Positions 63,822 to 64,000 of a stretch of 64,000 nucleotides of DNA are shown here, piece after piece (the stretch's first letter is position 1; the number at the start of each line of letters is the position of its first letter). The position numbers were made by a program, and so were the translations under genes. The notes below the pieces were generated by a model. The model was not told the DNA's origin, did no database searches, and saw nothing but the letters and a program-made list of their open reading frames with translations. The stretch spans positions 558,001 through 622,000 of the forward strand of contig CAVQCG010000004.1 of NCBI GenBank assembly GCA_963710975.1. Reading direction: 5' to 3'. Source of the DNA: JBBQXH01 sp963710975. GTDB lineage: Bacteria > Actinomycetota > Thermoleophilia > Gaiellales > Gaiellaceae.

Positions 63822-64000
63822 CTAGGCGATCGCGAGCCCGAGCTTGCCCTGGATGTGCTGCGGTCTGCTGTGTCTGCATCGCCTCGGCTGCGCGATCGAG
63901 TCGAAAGCTCTGCTGGCCGGGACGCCGAGGGTGCCGTCGTCGATCAGTTCGGCCAGCCGTTTCAGGTTCTCGGGTGTCGACTGGGCCATGACGTTGAAGC
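63822..64000 (-). CDS. C-terminal end of a zinc-binding/quinone-type dehydrogenase (MDR family), partial
   Basis: Only the last 59 codons are in the window. FNVMAQSTPENLKRLAELID, DDGTLGVPASRAF and HIQGKLGLAIA match the C-terminal end of NADPH:quinone reductase-like MDR proteins, where a conserved Gly-Lys stretch closes the fold. Between AFDSIA and HIQGK the proper residues (AAEAMQTQQTA) appear in another frame, so two compensating one-base changes are likely. The gene belongs to the chromosome beyond the island. Confidence 0.65.
   Translation of the reverse strand, partial: FNVMAQSTPENLKRLAELIDDGTLGVPASRAFDSIAQPRRCRHSRPQHIQGKLGLAIA

Overview
The window is GC-rich, gene-dense bacterial chromosome with GTG starts, many 4-base ATGA/GTGA gene overlaps and ordinary housekeeping gene order. 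The combination of a beta-oxidation/ETF block, prfA-prmC-tsaC-glyA-upp-wecA-atp order, hpf-secA-prfB-ftsEX-ctpA-rnr-smpB-ssrA order and TAnnnT promoter boxes close to start codons suggests a deep-branching actinobacterium, possibly class Thermoleophilia. That placement is an inference from gene content; there is no rRNA in the window. No complete tRNA or CRISPR array was seen.

Region by region: (1) 1-6.2 kb: end of a membrane protein, a DivIVA-like coiled-coil protein, then a minus-strand operon with a metallo-beta-lactamase-fold hydrolase, an ATP-grasp ligase, a thiamine-diphosphate enzyme and a DUF4352-like membrane protein. (2) 6.2-16 kb: a stand-alone B12-binding mutase subunit and a crotonase, a tandem repeat, a TPP riboswitch controlling thiG-thiS-thiE, a lysyl-oxidase-like protein, a secreted M23 peptidase, etfB-etfA-ETF:quinone oxidoreductase and a PLP-dependent dehydratase. 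(3) 15.8-24.3 kb: rpmE, DUF1385, OsmC, a glycosyltransferase, prfA, prmC, tsaC, glyA, upp and a WecA/TagO-like enzyme. (4) 24.4-38.9 kb: F1Fo ATP synthase genes atpZ/I-B-E-F-H-A-G, then a dipeptide/oligopeptide ABC transporter cluster (dppC-A-B-D-F) and an anti-sigma-like protein, and only then atpD-atpC. (5) 39-47.6 kb: envelope polysaccharide genes (LCP ligase, UDP-sugar dehydrogenase, two nucleotidyltransferases, a cupin) mixed with ahcY and mtnA, and comF. (6) 47.6-58.4 kb: hpf, an unknown gene, secA, prfB with a programmed frameshift, ftsE, ftsX, ctpA, an RNase R-like gene, smpB and tmRNA. (7) 58.4-63.7 kb: an island inserted at the 3' end of the tmRNA gene and bounded by 27-bp direct repeats. 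It carries remnants of a tyrosine integrase and a serine recombinase, an FAD monooxygenase joined to a cytochrome b5 domain, a ribbon-helix-helix-like protein, a lipoprotein and a small protein. A zinc-type dehydrogenase end follows.

A caution for every reader: many otherwise well-conserved genes carry single-base indels. About two dozen lie in the 6-kb dpp cluster and about ten in the rest of the window. Where the protein family is intact apart from the shift I call the gene a CDS and name the shift. I cannot decide from sequence alone between assembly error and real decay. The most unusual signals are the 163-bp nested palindrome between ahcY and mtnA, the split atp operon, the tmRNA-targeted island with its monooxygenase-cytochrome b5 pair, the widespread leaderless-type promoters and an ETF:quinone oxidoreductase missing one Fe-S cysteine.
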